Positions 50,014-60,480 of a stretch of DNA of 64,000 nt are shown piece after piece (positions within the stretch are counted from its first letter, which is position 1; every line of letters begins with the position of its first letter). Source of the DNA: Gari tellinella (lineage: Eukaryota > Mollusca > Bivalvia > Cardiida > Psammobiidae); assembly GCA_922989275.2 (NCBI GenBank), contig OV277861.1, positions 39,496,623 through 39,560,622 on the forward strand. Direction: 5' to 3'. Both the position numbers and the translations under genes were made by a program. The notes under the pieces are model-generated. The model was not told the DNA's origin. It was given only the letters and a program-made list of their open reading frames with translations, and did no database searches.

Positions 50014-50936
50014 AAACAAGGGCCACTATGGCCCTAAATCGCTCACCTGGTACACCATGGCAAACTTGACCTATAGTGACCTAGATTATGACTGGACATG
50101 TATACCCACTATCAACCTCTAGAGTGTAAACAAGATTTTCCAATGATTTGACCTAGTGACCTAGTTTTGACCAGACATGACCCATATTCAAACTTGACCT
50201 AGATATCAATGCGACAAACATTCTGACCAAATTTCACCAAGATCCAATGAGATTTGTAGCCTCTAGAGTGTTCACAAGGTTTTTCTATGATTTGACCTAG
50301 TGACCTAGATTTTGACGGGTTATGACCCACATTCAAACTTGACCTAGATATCAATGAGACAAACATTCTGACCACGTTTCATCAAGATCCAATGAGATTT
50401 GAAGCCTCAAGAGTATTCACAAGTTTTTTTTTATGATTTGACCTTGTGACCTAGTTTTTGACCAGACATGAACTATATTCAAACTTGACCTAGATATCAA
50501 TGAAGCAAACATTCTGACCAAGTTTCATCAAGATCAAATGAGATTTGTAACCTCTAGAGTGTTCACAAGGTTTTTCTATGATTTGACCTAGTGACCTAGT
50601 TTTTGACCGGACATGACCCACATTCGAACTTGACCTAGATATCAATGAGGCAAACATTTTGACTAAATTTCATAAAGATCCATTCAGATTTGTAGCCTCT
50701 AGAGTGTTAACAAGGTTTTTCTATGATTTGACCTAGTGACCTAGTTTTTGACCGGACATGACCCACTTTCGAACTTGACCTAGATTTCATCAAGATAAAC
50801 ATTGTCATGGAGTTTCATGGAGATAGGATGAAATTTGTAGGCGCTAGAGTGTTAACGAACAATTGTGGACGGACGACGGACATTCAGCGATCCTAAAAGC
50901 TCACTTTGGCACTTCGTGCCAGGTGAGCTAAAAAGT
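50014..50936 (+). mobile_element. Family H element with about 145 bp tandem array
   Basis: AAACAAGGGCCACTATGGCC, then CGCTCACCTGG at the left. At the right, TTTGGCACTTCGTGCCAGG, then TGAGCTAAAAA. Unit starts (TTGACC) are at 50148, 50292, 50438, 50583 and 50728, spacings 144-146 bp. The sequence resembles the copies at 4435 and 44491. Confidence 0.9.
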
Positions 50937-51445
50937 AACATTCAGGCTTCAGCAGACTTCTATCTCTAGATTTCTCCGCTTATTGAATATATATAGCAGT
51001 TTATGAAAGATTAAACTGTATGCAATAGTACATATTCAGTGTAAAAAGTACAAAGAGCAGCTCAGCTATTGGGACTTTGATTTATTGGTAGTTTTACAAA
51101 TACCGATGCATTTAACTATAAACCCTTATCATGCTGAACAAGTGAGCTTTTTTTAAAAACAAAAAAAAAACAACAAGTTAAAACTATATATTATATACTT
51201 GATATAGTTAATATCTATTAACCAATTTATGTCTGGATATTTCTATTAACTCTCCCTAAAATTATAATGCTAGCTGGAAGATTTCATTGTACAATGGGTC
51301 CGATCTAAAGACACTACAGTATGTTTGTCCATACAGCAAAACATGAAATACAGAACAAAAGCGTCTAGCAACAGCCTCCTCTCATCAGGATCTACACTGT
51401 TTTCTCATGTTTTATAGAATACTGTCTGACAAGTCTAACTGAGCC
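50937..51445. other. No intact feature
   Basis: A short family B tip remnant (CTCCTCTCATCAGGATC, then TACACTGTTT) lies at about 51379-51404. The rest is AT-rich spacer. Confidence 0.4.
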
Positions 51446-51695
51446 TCAACCCATTACCCCATAAATACGCCTTTAGTTAATTCCTCAACTGAAGAAAATA
51501 GTTCAAATTTATACAGCCATGAATATGTACAAGAAGAAATATTTGCTATATTCTAGTAGATCATGATGGTAGCTTAAAGCAGGCTGAAAGTAAAGCATAA
51601 TGTGCCTAAAGGCGCACTCTGCTTTATAAGTTTCAACCTGCTTTAAGTTGTCACATGTCTTCAATACTAGAAACAGGCTATGGGGTAATGGGTTA
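51446..51695 (+). mobile_element. Complete family A element
   Basis: TCAACCCATTACCCCATAAA to GGGGTAATGGGTTAA. The palindrome is at 51573-51647 with small arm differences. Confidence 0.85.
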
Positions 51696-52517
51696 AATGG
51701 GTTGAAGAGTCATCTACATGTAAATGTCAAACTGGTGTCAAAATACAATTTGGGTGGCTAACAGCTCAGATCTCAATGAGATGCCAAACTATTCAAATTA
51801 CAATACATGTACACTGTACTACCGGGTATACACTTATAATCTGAAAATCCCAGGTAACCCTAGCTTTCACTGTCAAGTATGACACCACTGCATGATGGTA
51901 ATGTCACTATAATCACTGGGGGCCAACGAGGTATCACGAAGGCCCGTTTCGCACAGAAGTCATGCATATGTTTCGCACCTACAATCCATGTAAACACACC
52001 CATTTGTGTACTATTTTTTATACGCTGACATTCGCATTAACCACTTGTGTCCATAGATACACATATCAATTGAATTATTTCTTTGCAGATTACAGTATAG
52101 GTTCGTGAATAAACTGTTTACATACCATTTCTTGCATTATTTATGGAAAATAAGTATGTATATCAAGCACAGACGTCAATTTGTCACTCTTAAATGAATA
52201 TTACCGGGCGATTATCGTAAAAAACATTGGAATGATCCACTATATTTACAAATATTCGGGAACCCCATCTCAGACATGATGCATGTTTATTAATAGCTTC
52301 ATTTTTCCATAATTTTTCAACTTATTTTTCACAATAATGTATACAACTTTGAATCACTCACAGTACCCTGAAGGGTTTATGAGTGTGTATGTGCTCTCCT
52401 GAAGTCGCATTTACGTGTATACGTTACCAACAGAAGGTGTATGTGTTACCTACTGAAGTCAATTAATTGATTTCTGTTGCAGTGACACAAAATAGATTGG
52501 AAAAATGTATCGTTTAT

Positions 52518-53175
52518 GCCTAGCTCACATTTGCTGCGGCGGCCGTACGGCAGTCGCACGGATTATTATTTTTACGGCGAGTAGCAATTTCCCGGCCGCC
52601 GTAGATTTCCTTCGACCGCCGTATGTTGTGCTCACATTTGCTGCGGCCGCCGCAAGGCGAGATTTGATGTTTTGGGGGTAAAAAACTTGCGGCAGTGCGG
52701 TGTCCGTTCGGCAGCCTTATGGCGCCTCCGCGGCGGTCGCGATTTCTAATAAAACACACGTCGATCGCACGATGGCCGAACGGCGGCCGTTGATGTGCAG
52801 TCTTAATGCTACTCCTGCTACACACATTGGCTTGCTACATGTGCACATAACTCATATCAGTCCAACTACACCGAGAACTCAAAGGCCATATATGGACAGC
52901 ATTATGTCTCATAAGAACATCCATTTCAACTTTTAGATCAATAGACACATATATGAACAAAAGTGCAAATGCCCAATAGTAAAATTAACCATTGAGTCCC
53001 GGCGGCCGCACAGTGGCCGTACGGCAGCCGCAGAACCGCTCTACGGCGTGTCGTTTCTACGGCCAACGTAGAAATGAACTTTTTTTTTTATAACTCCGCG
53101 TTCTAATACTGCGGCGACCTCTATGGCCTGTAAGACTTTGGGATTTGCCGTGCGGCCGCCACACTGCCGCCGTAG
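52518..53175. repeat. GC-rich GGCGGCCG repeat block
   Basis: CTCACATTTGCTGCGGC occurs at about 52524 and 52631. Phrases such as GGCCGTACGGCAG recur on both strands up to 53175. The composition differs sharply from the AT-rich flanks. Overlapping ORFs (100 and 78 codons) follow the repeat, not a gene. Confidence 0.6.
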
Positions 53176-53389
53176 GATTTCTTTGGCCAGCGCAAGAATC
53201 TTCCGATTTCACGTTTAGTTTAAACATATTTATTGCATAATATATACATGCATGGGATCGGGCTACAAATCTTCACAACATTATATAATGCCCGCTGTCC
53301 GATTTAACCTTTCTGCGAGCGCCGTACGCCCGACGTAGAGCAAGAGTGGGCGCAATTTTAGCGACGAGGCCGTCCAGTCAAGCGGTACC

Positions 53390-53893
53390 AGTGTGACCAT
53401 ACCAAGTGGTTTGTGACGTTAATTTTGGTACAACTGACAGCTAAATTATCACCAAAAAGCCTCGATTCGGAATTTTAATCAAATGGGGTTTTTTATGAGT
53501 CGATTTCAAGGAAACATAGCCTATGCTTAGGGTATTAATAAGTTATTTTAGAATGATGTCAATGTATTTGTCACTAGATGGATACTTTTTGTCTGAAAAC
53601 GAGGCAAATATCCAGAAATGTTAGCACACACAATGATACCACGACAATTTAATACTAGATATTGCCAACTAATTTGCCCCATTTTCAGGCAAAATGTATT
53701 ACCTTGGTGACAAATCCATTGTACCACTTTAAAGAACCCAGTTCCCAGTATCATAGGCTATGTTTCGTTGAAATGGGCTTAAACAAATTTCTTACATTTG
53801 ATTGAAGTTCCGAATGGAGGCCTTTTTGTTGACAATTTGACTGCCAGTGGTATCCACATAATACGTCACAGACCATGTGGTACTATCCATTTA
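53390..53893. mobile_element. Inverted repeat element of about 500 bp
   Basis: The left arm (GTGACCATACCAAGTGG, CAAAAAGCCTCGATTCGG, GAAACATAGCCTATG) matches the reverse complement of the right arm (CATAGGCTATGTTTCG, CCGAATGGAGGCC, CACAGACCATGTGG) at roughly two thirds of positions by eye. About 220 bp separates the arms. Confidence 0.65.
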
Positions 53894-53937
53894 TTTTCTC
53901 TACGCTTTTTGATAAAACGTGTAATATAAAAGACATT

Positions 53938-54075
53938 CATCCATTACCCTATAGCCTGTTTCTAGTTTTGAAGACGGATAGTCACTTATTAAAGCAAATT
54001 GAAAGTAAAGCAGAATGAGATACTTTTACTCTGTTTGCTTTAAGCTACCATCTGCTGGTATATAGGTAATTATTA
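53938..54075 (-). mobile_element. Family A remnant
   Basis: CCATTACCCTATAGCCTG, AGACGGATAGTCAC and worn core arms (GAAAGTAAAGCAGAATG, GTTTGCTTTAAGC) are present. The second half is missing. Confidence 0.6.
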
Positions 54076-54097
54076 GATCATTGTTTCATAAATACAA

Positions 54098-54110
54098 TAT
54101 ATATATATAT
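54098..54110. repeat. Short AT microsatellite
   Basis: Alternating AT run. Confidence 0.7.
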
Positions 54111-55215
54111 AGGAAAAATCCTGTGCAGCTTCTCATACACTTTTCTTAACACTTTCCAAGAGTAAATGCTTATATATAAAGGTGTTCGTGTAGTTTGGAA
54201 TATTGGCTGTTTCTGTTTTACAAAAGTATAGCCCTTTGAGTATTTTCCTATAAAGAACATGCTGCAAACGTTCGCAGATTAATTAATTACATAGGCGAAG
54301 GTGTTCATGAGGTTTTCAATTCGGGATGCAAGATTTTTAAAGGAGTTATGTCGCTTTGAATTTGTTTCGTACATAACAATTATAGTGTATTCCAGTTGCT
54401 CGGACAAATCAACCACTCTGTCAGCTTCATCTGCTTCCGCAACAGTTGATTGATCGAATTCATTTCCTAGTCCTGCACTTTTAACTGCTTCAGAAACTTA
54501 CATGAAATGGACCGGTTTTTTTGTGTGTTAACCTTTAAAAAATTCTCACTAGACTTTCACTATCAACAGATTTGGTGGAGATTATTTATTTTCAAGATAA
54601 ACGGTATAGGCAACAGTAAGTGCATGATACGTGGCGGTTTGCATCCTATATAAATTCAATGATGACTTCAGTTGGTAACATATACATATAAAATGGACTT
54701 CGTTTAGTAACATATACATACTCTGTGCGGCACCTATACACGGTTAATTTGTTAAACTCTATTTAAAATCCATTTATTGCATTACTACAGATTCTTTATA
54801 ACCCAAATAATATTCCGTTGATACAATCAATCTAAAAGGTTATGTTCATTTATTTATGCTTTTCGGTGGATTACCACGATATAGCAGTGGATGATCACTT
54901 GGTAATCCACTGCAGTGGATTATCACCAATCGCTTTTATTATGAATTTTCCCCGTAGGGCTCCCCAAGAATCGTAGTCAATCGTGTCTTATCGTTAAATT
55001 CCGGCAGTCCGATTTGTCGCGAACTACTCACCGGAAGAGCACGAATCCAAACTCGGGAGCAACGAAGTCATTCGGATGACGTCAATATACCGCCAACTGT
55101 CACGCACATGTGTTCGACATAAAACGTGGGGCTCAACACGGGATAAATAATGTACGTTTGCTTTCAATTTTTAAACAATATCGTTTAAAAAGTGGCTTAA
55201 AAGCATAAATAAATA
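54111..55215. other. Interior of the 3.8 kb element, no gene seen
   Basis: It contains a small repeated phrase, GGTGGATTACCACGATA with GGTAATCCACTGCAG, near 54865-54930. No frame above 60 codons looks real. Confidence 0.4.
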
Positions 55216-55374
55216 GAATAACTGTGTTTTTTCAGTGTAAGATCGAATTTAATCCATTGAGTGAACATCAGACTGTTATATTTTCACGAGTGGCTTCGCC
55301 ACTCGTGAAAATATAACGTCTGATGTTCACTCAATGGATTAAATTTCGATCTTACACTGAAAAAAACAGTTATC
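55216..55374. mobile_element. 159 bp near-perfect palindrome
   Basis: The arms begin GAATAACTGTG and end CAGTTATC. They pair through CAGTGTAAGATCGAA, CCATTGAGTGAACATCAGA and TTTTCACGAGTGGC around a TTC loop. It lies inside the 3.8 kb element and looks like a foldback transposon of its own. Confidence 0.8.
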
Positions 55375-55705
55375 CTCTATATCATGTTTAATATCATTGT
55401 TTATCAAATACCATACATTTGAAACATTTTACACCAAAGGATAAATGACTATGTTATTTTGCAAGTAATACAATGAATAATATGAAATTTGTACGTAGAT
55501 TGCTCGAGAAACTATTCTAACTACCATCGGACCTATTTGATAATATGTTCCGGCTAAGTATAGGGGAAATTGAGAGACACTCAAGGAAATTCGTGTTTTA
55601 CTTTCGTTTTGGGTACACAAAATATGCACTTTATCGGTGCGGAACATATACAGGACTTCTGTGCGAAACAAACCTCGTGATACCTCATTGGCCCCCAGTG
55701 ATAAT

Positions 55706-56094
55706 GTGCAGACAAAGATTCTAGCCCTTTTTTTGATGGTTTTGGGAAAGTGTGGAGGGCCTTTAGATTGTGTATTTTCGCATTGAAAATGGACCTTTTG
55801 AAGAAAATTTACCTATCAAAATCAACATTTTTTAGGAAAACTTTTTTTTTTCTTCATTAATATTGGGTCATTTTGACTAAATTTTGAAGGAAAGTGTTAC
55901 TATTTTGCTTGGAAATTGCATGAAAAACGGCTGGATCCAGATCAGTCAACCAGCAACTACTTTTCCAAAAAAAATTCTTTAATATTTCAGCTAAATGTCT
56001 GAAATTTGAATTTGAGGAAAAAGTGCAAACAACGGTTTTCCGCAAAGATAATATTTATAATTGCTGCGAAAGAATTTACAAATACAGTAAACCC
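55706..56094. other. No intact feature
   Basis: One degraded family C arm (ACGGCTGGATCCAGATCAG) at about 55927-55945. The rest is AT-rich. Confidence 0.4.
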
Positions 56095-56225
56095 CCATTA
56101 TTGCCAGTACCACCACTTTTGTTATGGTAGACGGCTACTTAAAGCAAGATGAAAGTAAAGCAGAAAGCTCCTGTAGGAGCTTTCTGCTTTACTTTTATCT
56201 TGCTTTAAGCTGTCATCTTCCTTAA
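56095..56225. mobile_element. Family F (pogo-like) element, right end lost
   Basis: TACAGTAAACCCCCATTATT at the left. The palindrome at 56138-56209 is almost perfect (CTTAAAGCAAGATGAAAG, tip GCTCCTGTAGGAGC). The right terminus is not recognisable. Confidence 0.7.
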
Positions 56226-56601
56226 ATGTTATCATTTAGTCTTGTTTTGAGAGAGGCAAAAATAGAGGGGATTGGTTGTACCAGGTATTTGTTACATATT
56301 TGTAACGTGATTTGATGAATTGTTGCATAAATGATTGGTTTCAGCTGACATGGATAGAGCTTTCCACGTGATTTGAGCTGGTACATTCTCACTTTGATGT
56401 ACATGAGCAAATGGTGTAACCAGGTAATTTCAAAGACAGTTGTGGCTTTCAAAAATAACACTTGAACATTTGATTAGGGTTTAACGATCAGTCAGATCAA
56501 GTGACAAAAACTTACAACTACAACGGCAAGGTAAAATATATTGTACAGTAGCGTACCAGGCTAGCTGAAATAAAGCTTCACAGTATAATAATTTCTGTGA
56601 T
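56226..56601. other. No recognised feature
   Basis: A 79-codon minus-strand frame (56222-56461) has no recognisable domain. Confidence 0.4.
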
Positions 56602-56705
56602 TTAACCCACTGACCCTTAAATATTCCTTTTTACACCTTTATTATTTTTTCCTCAACTGAAGAAAACATCCAATTTAATATTCTTAAAATCTCTTACTTT
56701 CAATA
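56602..56705 (+). mobile_element. Family A left part
   Basis: TTAACCCACTGACCCTTAAA, TTTTTCCTCAACTGAAG and AATTTAATATTC are present. The core and right end are missing. Confidence 0.55.
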
Positions 56706-56909
56706 TTTTTCACTTTCTGCTGTGACTCAGAATTAGATTATGGACAGGGCTCCAGAAAAGGGGAGTATTTCAAAACCTAAAACTATATAAAAATCCTATG
56801 GTGTTACTACTCATTAGAATCGTCTCTTCGAGACGACTCTAATGAGTAATGACACCATAGGGTTTGAAGCAGTAATAAAGATTTTCATTTTTGAAATAAC
56901 CCCCCTTAA

Positions 56910-57445
56910 AGCGACTCGCAACCAGATGATGCATTAAAGATAGTAATTTGTAAATATGTGTCAAACGCTTATATAAATGGTAAAGAATTAGTTTAGGATA
57001 AGAAATTCTGTTTAAAAAAATGTATTTCAATAAAAAAAAATATTGGTCTCTGGTGGGATTCGAACCCGGGGCCCGGCATTGGCGGACAGAAGGCAAAATA
57101 GGGGAAACCGCTTAGACCAATGGACCATGGAACTATCCGTTTATCTCGGATCAATTTAACGTATTTCAATGTGTAGCGATCGGAAGTGCATACAACTTCG
57201 TAATTCGGCTCGTGTTTATGTCTGACGCCGTGTAGAGAAGCAATAACAACAACTATACCGTTAGCTAACGCTATGGAAAAACGATGGAAAATATCTAAAA
57301 AACTAAGATTCGGTAACGATTCTTGAGACGTTTTTTGGACTGATCATATTTTTTTAATGTCAAAAGCCAAATAATGCCACAAATTTGCTTTTATTTGAGT
57401 ATTTTATTTTATTTTGACAAGAACACCATCCGGTTGCGAGTCCCT
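56910..57445. mobile_element. TTAA-flanked element with ACTCGCAACC ends
   Basis: AGCGACTCGCAACCAGATG and the complement of the right end AGGGACTCGCAACCGGATG are inverted repeats. TTAA lies on both sides (56906-56909 and 57446-57449). It carries a tRNA-like segment on the minus strand. Confidence 0.8.
57043..57129 (-). tRNA. tRNA-like segment with A and B boxes
   Basis: On the minus strand there is TGGTCCATTGGTCTAAGCGG (A-box-like) and later GGGTTCGAATCCCACC (B-box-like). The spacing would fit a class II tRNA with a long variable arm. The 5' and 3' ends do not form a clear seven-pair acceptor stem, so this may be a tRNA-derived relic rather than a working gene. Confidence 0.4.
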
Positions 57446-57460
57446 TTAAGTGGAGCCCTG

Positions 57461-57659
57461 TACATACAAAACTATATGAAAGAGGCCTCATTGAGAAAGT
57501 GATAAATCATTTAAACAACATTATTCCTCGATCAAAATGGATGTGGGATTACTGCCAACTGGGTCCACATCTTATGTATGAAACTCATTTCGAAGCATCA
57601 GAACAGTTCCAGGTAGGTCTGGTCTTCCTCACACGTATCCTGGTTTGACCAAGACAGTT
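57461..57659. other. No recognised feature
   Basis: Short spacer between two family D copies. Confidence 0.4.
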
Positions 57660-57858
57660 CAGGGCTCCAGATAAGAGGGAGTTAACTGCACAAATCCAGC
57701 ATTTTCTCACTTATTTTAGCATCAAATCCTATGATGTTACTACTCATTAAAATCATCCTTTCGAGACGATTCTAATGAGTAGTGAAACCATACTGATAGG
57801 GTTTTAAATGGAAATAAAGATTTTAGTTTTTGAAATACCCCCTTTATCTGGAGCCCTG
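57660..57858 (+). mobile_element. Family D element
   Basis: CAGGGCTCCAGATAAGAGGG to TTATCTGGAGCCCTG. The hairpin tip is worn (AAATCATCCTTTCGAGACG). Confidence 0.8.
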
Positions 57859-57920
57859 TAGACTAATCATAAAACCTGTGTAAAACTGATGCACCGCATT
57901 TGTTGAGGGATTATAACCCA

Positions 57921-58131
57921 ATAAACCCATTACTCCATAGAAGAAAGATACACAATTTTACACATTTAATTTACTGAAGAAAATATTTGCAATTTATACA
58001 GCGTCATAATTATGATAGGGATGTATGGAGATCCAATGTGAGATCTGCTATGCTAGCAGTTAGCCAGCTGCCTGGAAGGGGGTCCACCGATGTGGACAAC
58101 ATTCCCACTCCTGCACGTTAATATAAATACC

Positions 58132-58164
<33 letters not shown>

Positions 58165-58325
58165 AAAGAAATGGTTTCTATATATTCTAGTAGGTGGTAG
58201 CTTAAAACAGGCTGAAAGTAAAGCAGAATGTGCCTTTAGGCACATTCTGCTTTACTTTCAACCTGCTTTAAGCAATCACCTATCTTCAATACTAGATAAG
58301 ATACAGGCAATGGAGTAAAGGATAA
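57921..58325 (+). mobile_element. Family A copy interrupted by a SINE fragment
   Basis: ATAAACCCATTACTCCATAG at the left, palindrome at 58201-58272, end CAATGGAGTAAAGGATAA. Between GTCATAATT and AAGAAATGG, about 145 bp of foreign sequence is inserted. The opposing ORFs here come from the hairpin and the GAT run. Confidence 0.8.
58018..58159 (+). mobile_element. Truncated SINE with GAT tail
   Basis: It is flanked by ATGATA on both sides (58012-58017 and 58160-58165), although the GAT tail makes the right boundary ambiguous. The body ends CACGTTAATATAAATACC followed by GAT repeats (58133-58160). No tRNA-like head is left. Confidence 0.6.
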
Positions 58326-58449
58326 TGAGATCGCTCAAGATAGGCGTCAGTGCACAGTGTGAGAATTTAGCAATTAATGTCCCAATGTCAAAGATAAATT
58401 GTCTCATTGTCCAAGACAACTAAAATATAACTTGGAACATTTTTTTTAG

Positions 58450-58667
58450 CCAATACCCCACAAGGCACACAGGCCCATAATTGCCTAGTTCTTGTGTTGA
58501 AAATAAGTGACCACTCTCAGCCTGCTTTAAGCTACCATCTGCTAGAAAATATTTCTTATGGTTCACATATTCATGACTGTATGAAATGGGACTTTTTCTT
58601 CAGTGGATGAATAAATTAAAGGCATATATACATCAGATCTATAGAACTGTTTTGGAGAAATGGGTTA
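58450..58667 (-). mobile_element. Family A with left core arm lost
   Basis: CCAATACCCCACAAGGC, AAATAAGTGACCACT, then directly CTCAGCCTGCTTTAAGC. It ends GGAGAAATGGGTTAA. Confidence 0.65.
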
Positions 58668-58900
58668 AATCAAAGAGTTTCTGGGAAAGCTTTAAGGGTT
58701 ATGTGGTGTGATCCAAACTCTCAAGAATAAGATAAAATCTTAACAGCGTAGTGGTTAAACTCCTGATAAAATAATTTTCTAATCTAATTATGATGCCCAG
58801 AGATTCCCAGACATATATCAACCTACTTATGAATAAATATATTAACCCTTCGCCTGCTAAATGGGACTTGATTAAAAATTTGAAAACAAATTCCCAATCT

Positions 58901-59155
58901 TTAACCCATTACCCCATAAATACGCCTTTATACGCCTCTAGTTTATTCACCCACTGAAGAAAATAGATCAAGTTTACACAGTCATAATTCTGTATCATAA
59001 GATTTTTTTCTATATCCTTACTTTGCAGATGGTAGCTTAAAGCAGGCTGAAAGTAAAGCAGAATGGGCCCTACGGCGCATTCTGCTTTACTTTCAACCTG
59101 CTTTAAGTAATCATTTATCTTCAAAACTAGAAACAGGCTATGGGGTAATGGGTTA
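58901..59155 (+). mobile_element. Complete family A element
   Basis: This is 255 bp from TTAA to TTAA, with termini CCCATTACCCCATA and complement. The palindrome at 59036-59107 has tip GGGCCCTACGGCGC. Confidence 0.9.
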
Positions 59156-59159
59156 AATC

Positions 59160-59274
59160 ATTAACCTGATCAGGATCCAAACTGTTTGACTTTCTTTTCT
59201 TAATTCGGACAAACAAAAAGATACAAACTGAAATATGAGAGTAGTCAACAATTAGCATTTAGCAGGCAAAGGGT
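59160..59274 (-). mobile_element. Family C right part
   Basis: CTGATCAGGATCCAAACTG and GTTTGAC are followed by the C shell, ending AGCAGGCAAAGGGTTC. The left arm is absent. Confidence 0.6.
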
Positions 59275-59333
59275 TCACCTTTTTACCAATAAATAAGTTT
59301 GTAGCATTTTTTGCCTAAAAACAAATAGGTGAA

Positions 59334-59410
59334 AGCTTACAGGAGGATGATGGTAAAGCAGAATGTTCCTATAGGAGCCTTCTGTTTTAAATTAATTCTA
59401 CTTTATGCTG
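59334..59410. mobile_element. Family F type hairpin, worn
   Basis: GCTTACAGGAGGATGATGG and GTTCCTATAGGAGC are present, with a damaged right arm. Confidence 0.5.
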
Positions 59411-59454
59411 AGGGTTCCACTTTATCAGAGACCTGTATAGATACAGTATTAGTA

Positions 59455-59692
59455 TATATGTATCTCACTTTATAAAGGTGTGAACATACATCATAAATAT
59501 ATTCTAGCAGATGGTAATTAATTTAAAGCAGGCTGAAAGTAAAGCAGAACCTGCTTTAAATGATCACACTTCTTCAAAACTAGAAAGAGGCTATGGGGTA
59601 ATGGGTTAAGGTGCATTCTGCTTTACTTTCAACCTACTTTAAATGATCACAATTCTTCAAAACTAGAAAGAGGCTATGGAGTAATGGGTTAA
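59455..59692 (+). mobile_element. Family A with duplicated right half
   Basis: TCTAGCAGATGG and the left arm run into ACCTGCTTTAAATGATCAC and end GGGGTAATGGGTTAA at 59609. Then a second right half (GTGCATTCTGC ... GGAGTAATGGGTTAA) follows to 59692. Both share AACTAGAAAGAGGC. Confidence 0.75.
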
Positions 59693-60299
59693 GACGGCAG
59701 CTCGAACAGGTCTTCTTTCTCTCCCTCCCTCCAGACTCCTGCCTTCGGAACTATTTATTACTCAGAGATAGTATCTTCCTGTGTAGAGAACGACTACACA
59801 CACAAAATCACCCCTGAATGACAGGATAAGATAAAACGGTTAACCCTCAGCCTGCACATCTCCGGCTGACAGGTGCTTTCTCTACTGTCTCAATCTGTTA
59901 CCAAACTACCACCTCTCCACTATCAAGTCTCATTCACAGCGTTTCGGACCATGATGAACAATATTATTTCGCATACATAAGGAACAAAAATTGCTTTTAC
60001 AAATGTTGCAAAATAACGTTTTCAATGCTGGCTACGTTTTCCAGCAATGTAGAAGATATATCTTGAGCAGGTGCCGTACATAAACCACTTCATAGTACTC
60101 TTTGAACTAAGGTTAGTTGGCATTCATCTTCAAAAATATCTATCACTCCGTTGCTAATCTCTAACCTTTATCGAAACTTCCATATGTTTACGAGTATTCA
60201 TAGAGATAGAACTGGGCTCAGGTTACCAATAAAAATACATGTGCAAAATAAAAATCCAAAACCTTTGCTCTGACAAACAGAACACAACTCCGAATAAAA
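59693..60299. other. No recognised feature
   Basis: About 600 bp, including a CTCCC-rich patch near 59720. No repeat family or coding frame is recognised. Confidence 0.4.
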
Positions 60300-60480
60300 G
60301 TGAGTAAAACTTTACCTTATAAAACATTTCCTGATTCATTTCAGCAGCACACCCTATATTGTGACTACACATTAGAATCGTCGCTTGCGACGATTCTAAT
60401 GAGTAGGCACAACATAGGGTTCGACGGCGACATAAGGAAGTAAGAATTAGAAATGCTCACCTAATCAGGAGGTCTGACGG
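60300..60480 (+). mobile_element. Family D relative with altered tip
   Basis: The hairpin reads CACATTAGAATCGTCGC, then TTGCGACGATTCTAATG, with outer CCCTAT and ATAGGG. The tip is GTCGCTTGCGAC instead of GTCTCGAAGAGAC, changed symmetrically. The shell (ATTTCAGCAGCAC) resembles D, but the CAGGG ends are not clear. Confidence 0.6.

Larger units (their letters stand above)
51914..55700. mobile_element. 3.8 kb CACTG-ended element with 5 bp duplication
   Basis: The left end CACTGGGGGCCAACGAGG and the right end (complement CACTGGGGGCCAATGAGG) match for about 65 bp, through GTTTCGCACAGAAGTC and CGCACC. ATAAT flanks both sides (51909-51913 and 55701-55705). No transposase frame is found. CAC ends with 5 bp duplication recall Transib, but the ends do not match its consensus well, so I leave it unassigned. 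Nested inside are a GC-rich block, an inverted repeat, a family A remnant and a long palindrome. Confidence 0.8.
56745..57460 (-). mobile_element. Family D copy holding a TTAA element
   Basis: CAGGGCTCCAGAAAAGGGG to GTGGAGCCCTG. Unusually, both arms carry the side reading TATTTCAAAA (left) and TTTTTGAAATA (right), so almost the whole element is palindromic. A 536 bp element is inserted at the TTAA near the right end. Confidence 0.75.

Noticed and set aside
52520..52936. Overlapping frames of 101 and 78 codons on opposite strands
   Set aside because: They coincide with the GC-rich repeat block, where stop codons are rare by composition.
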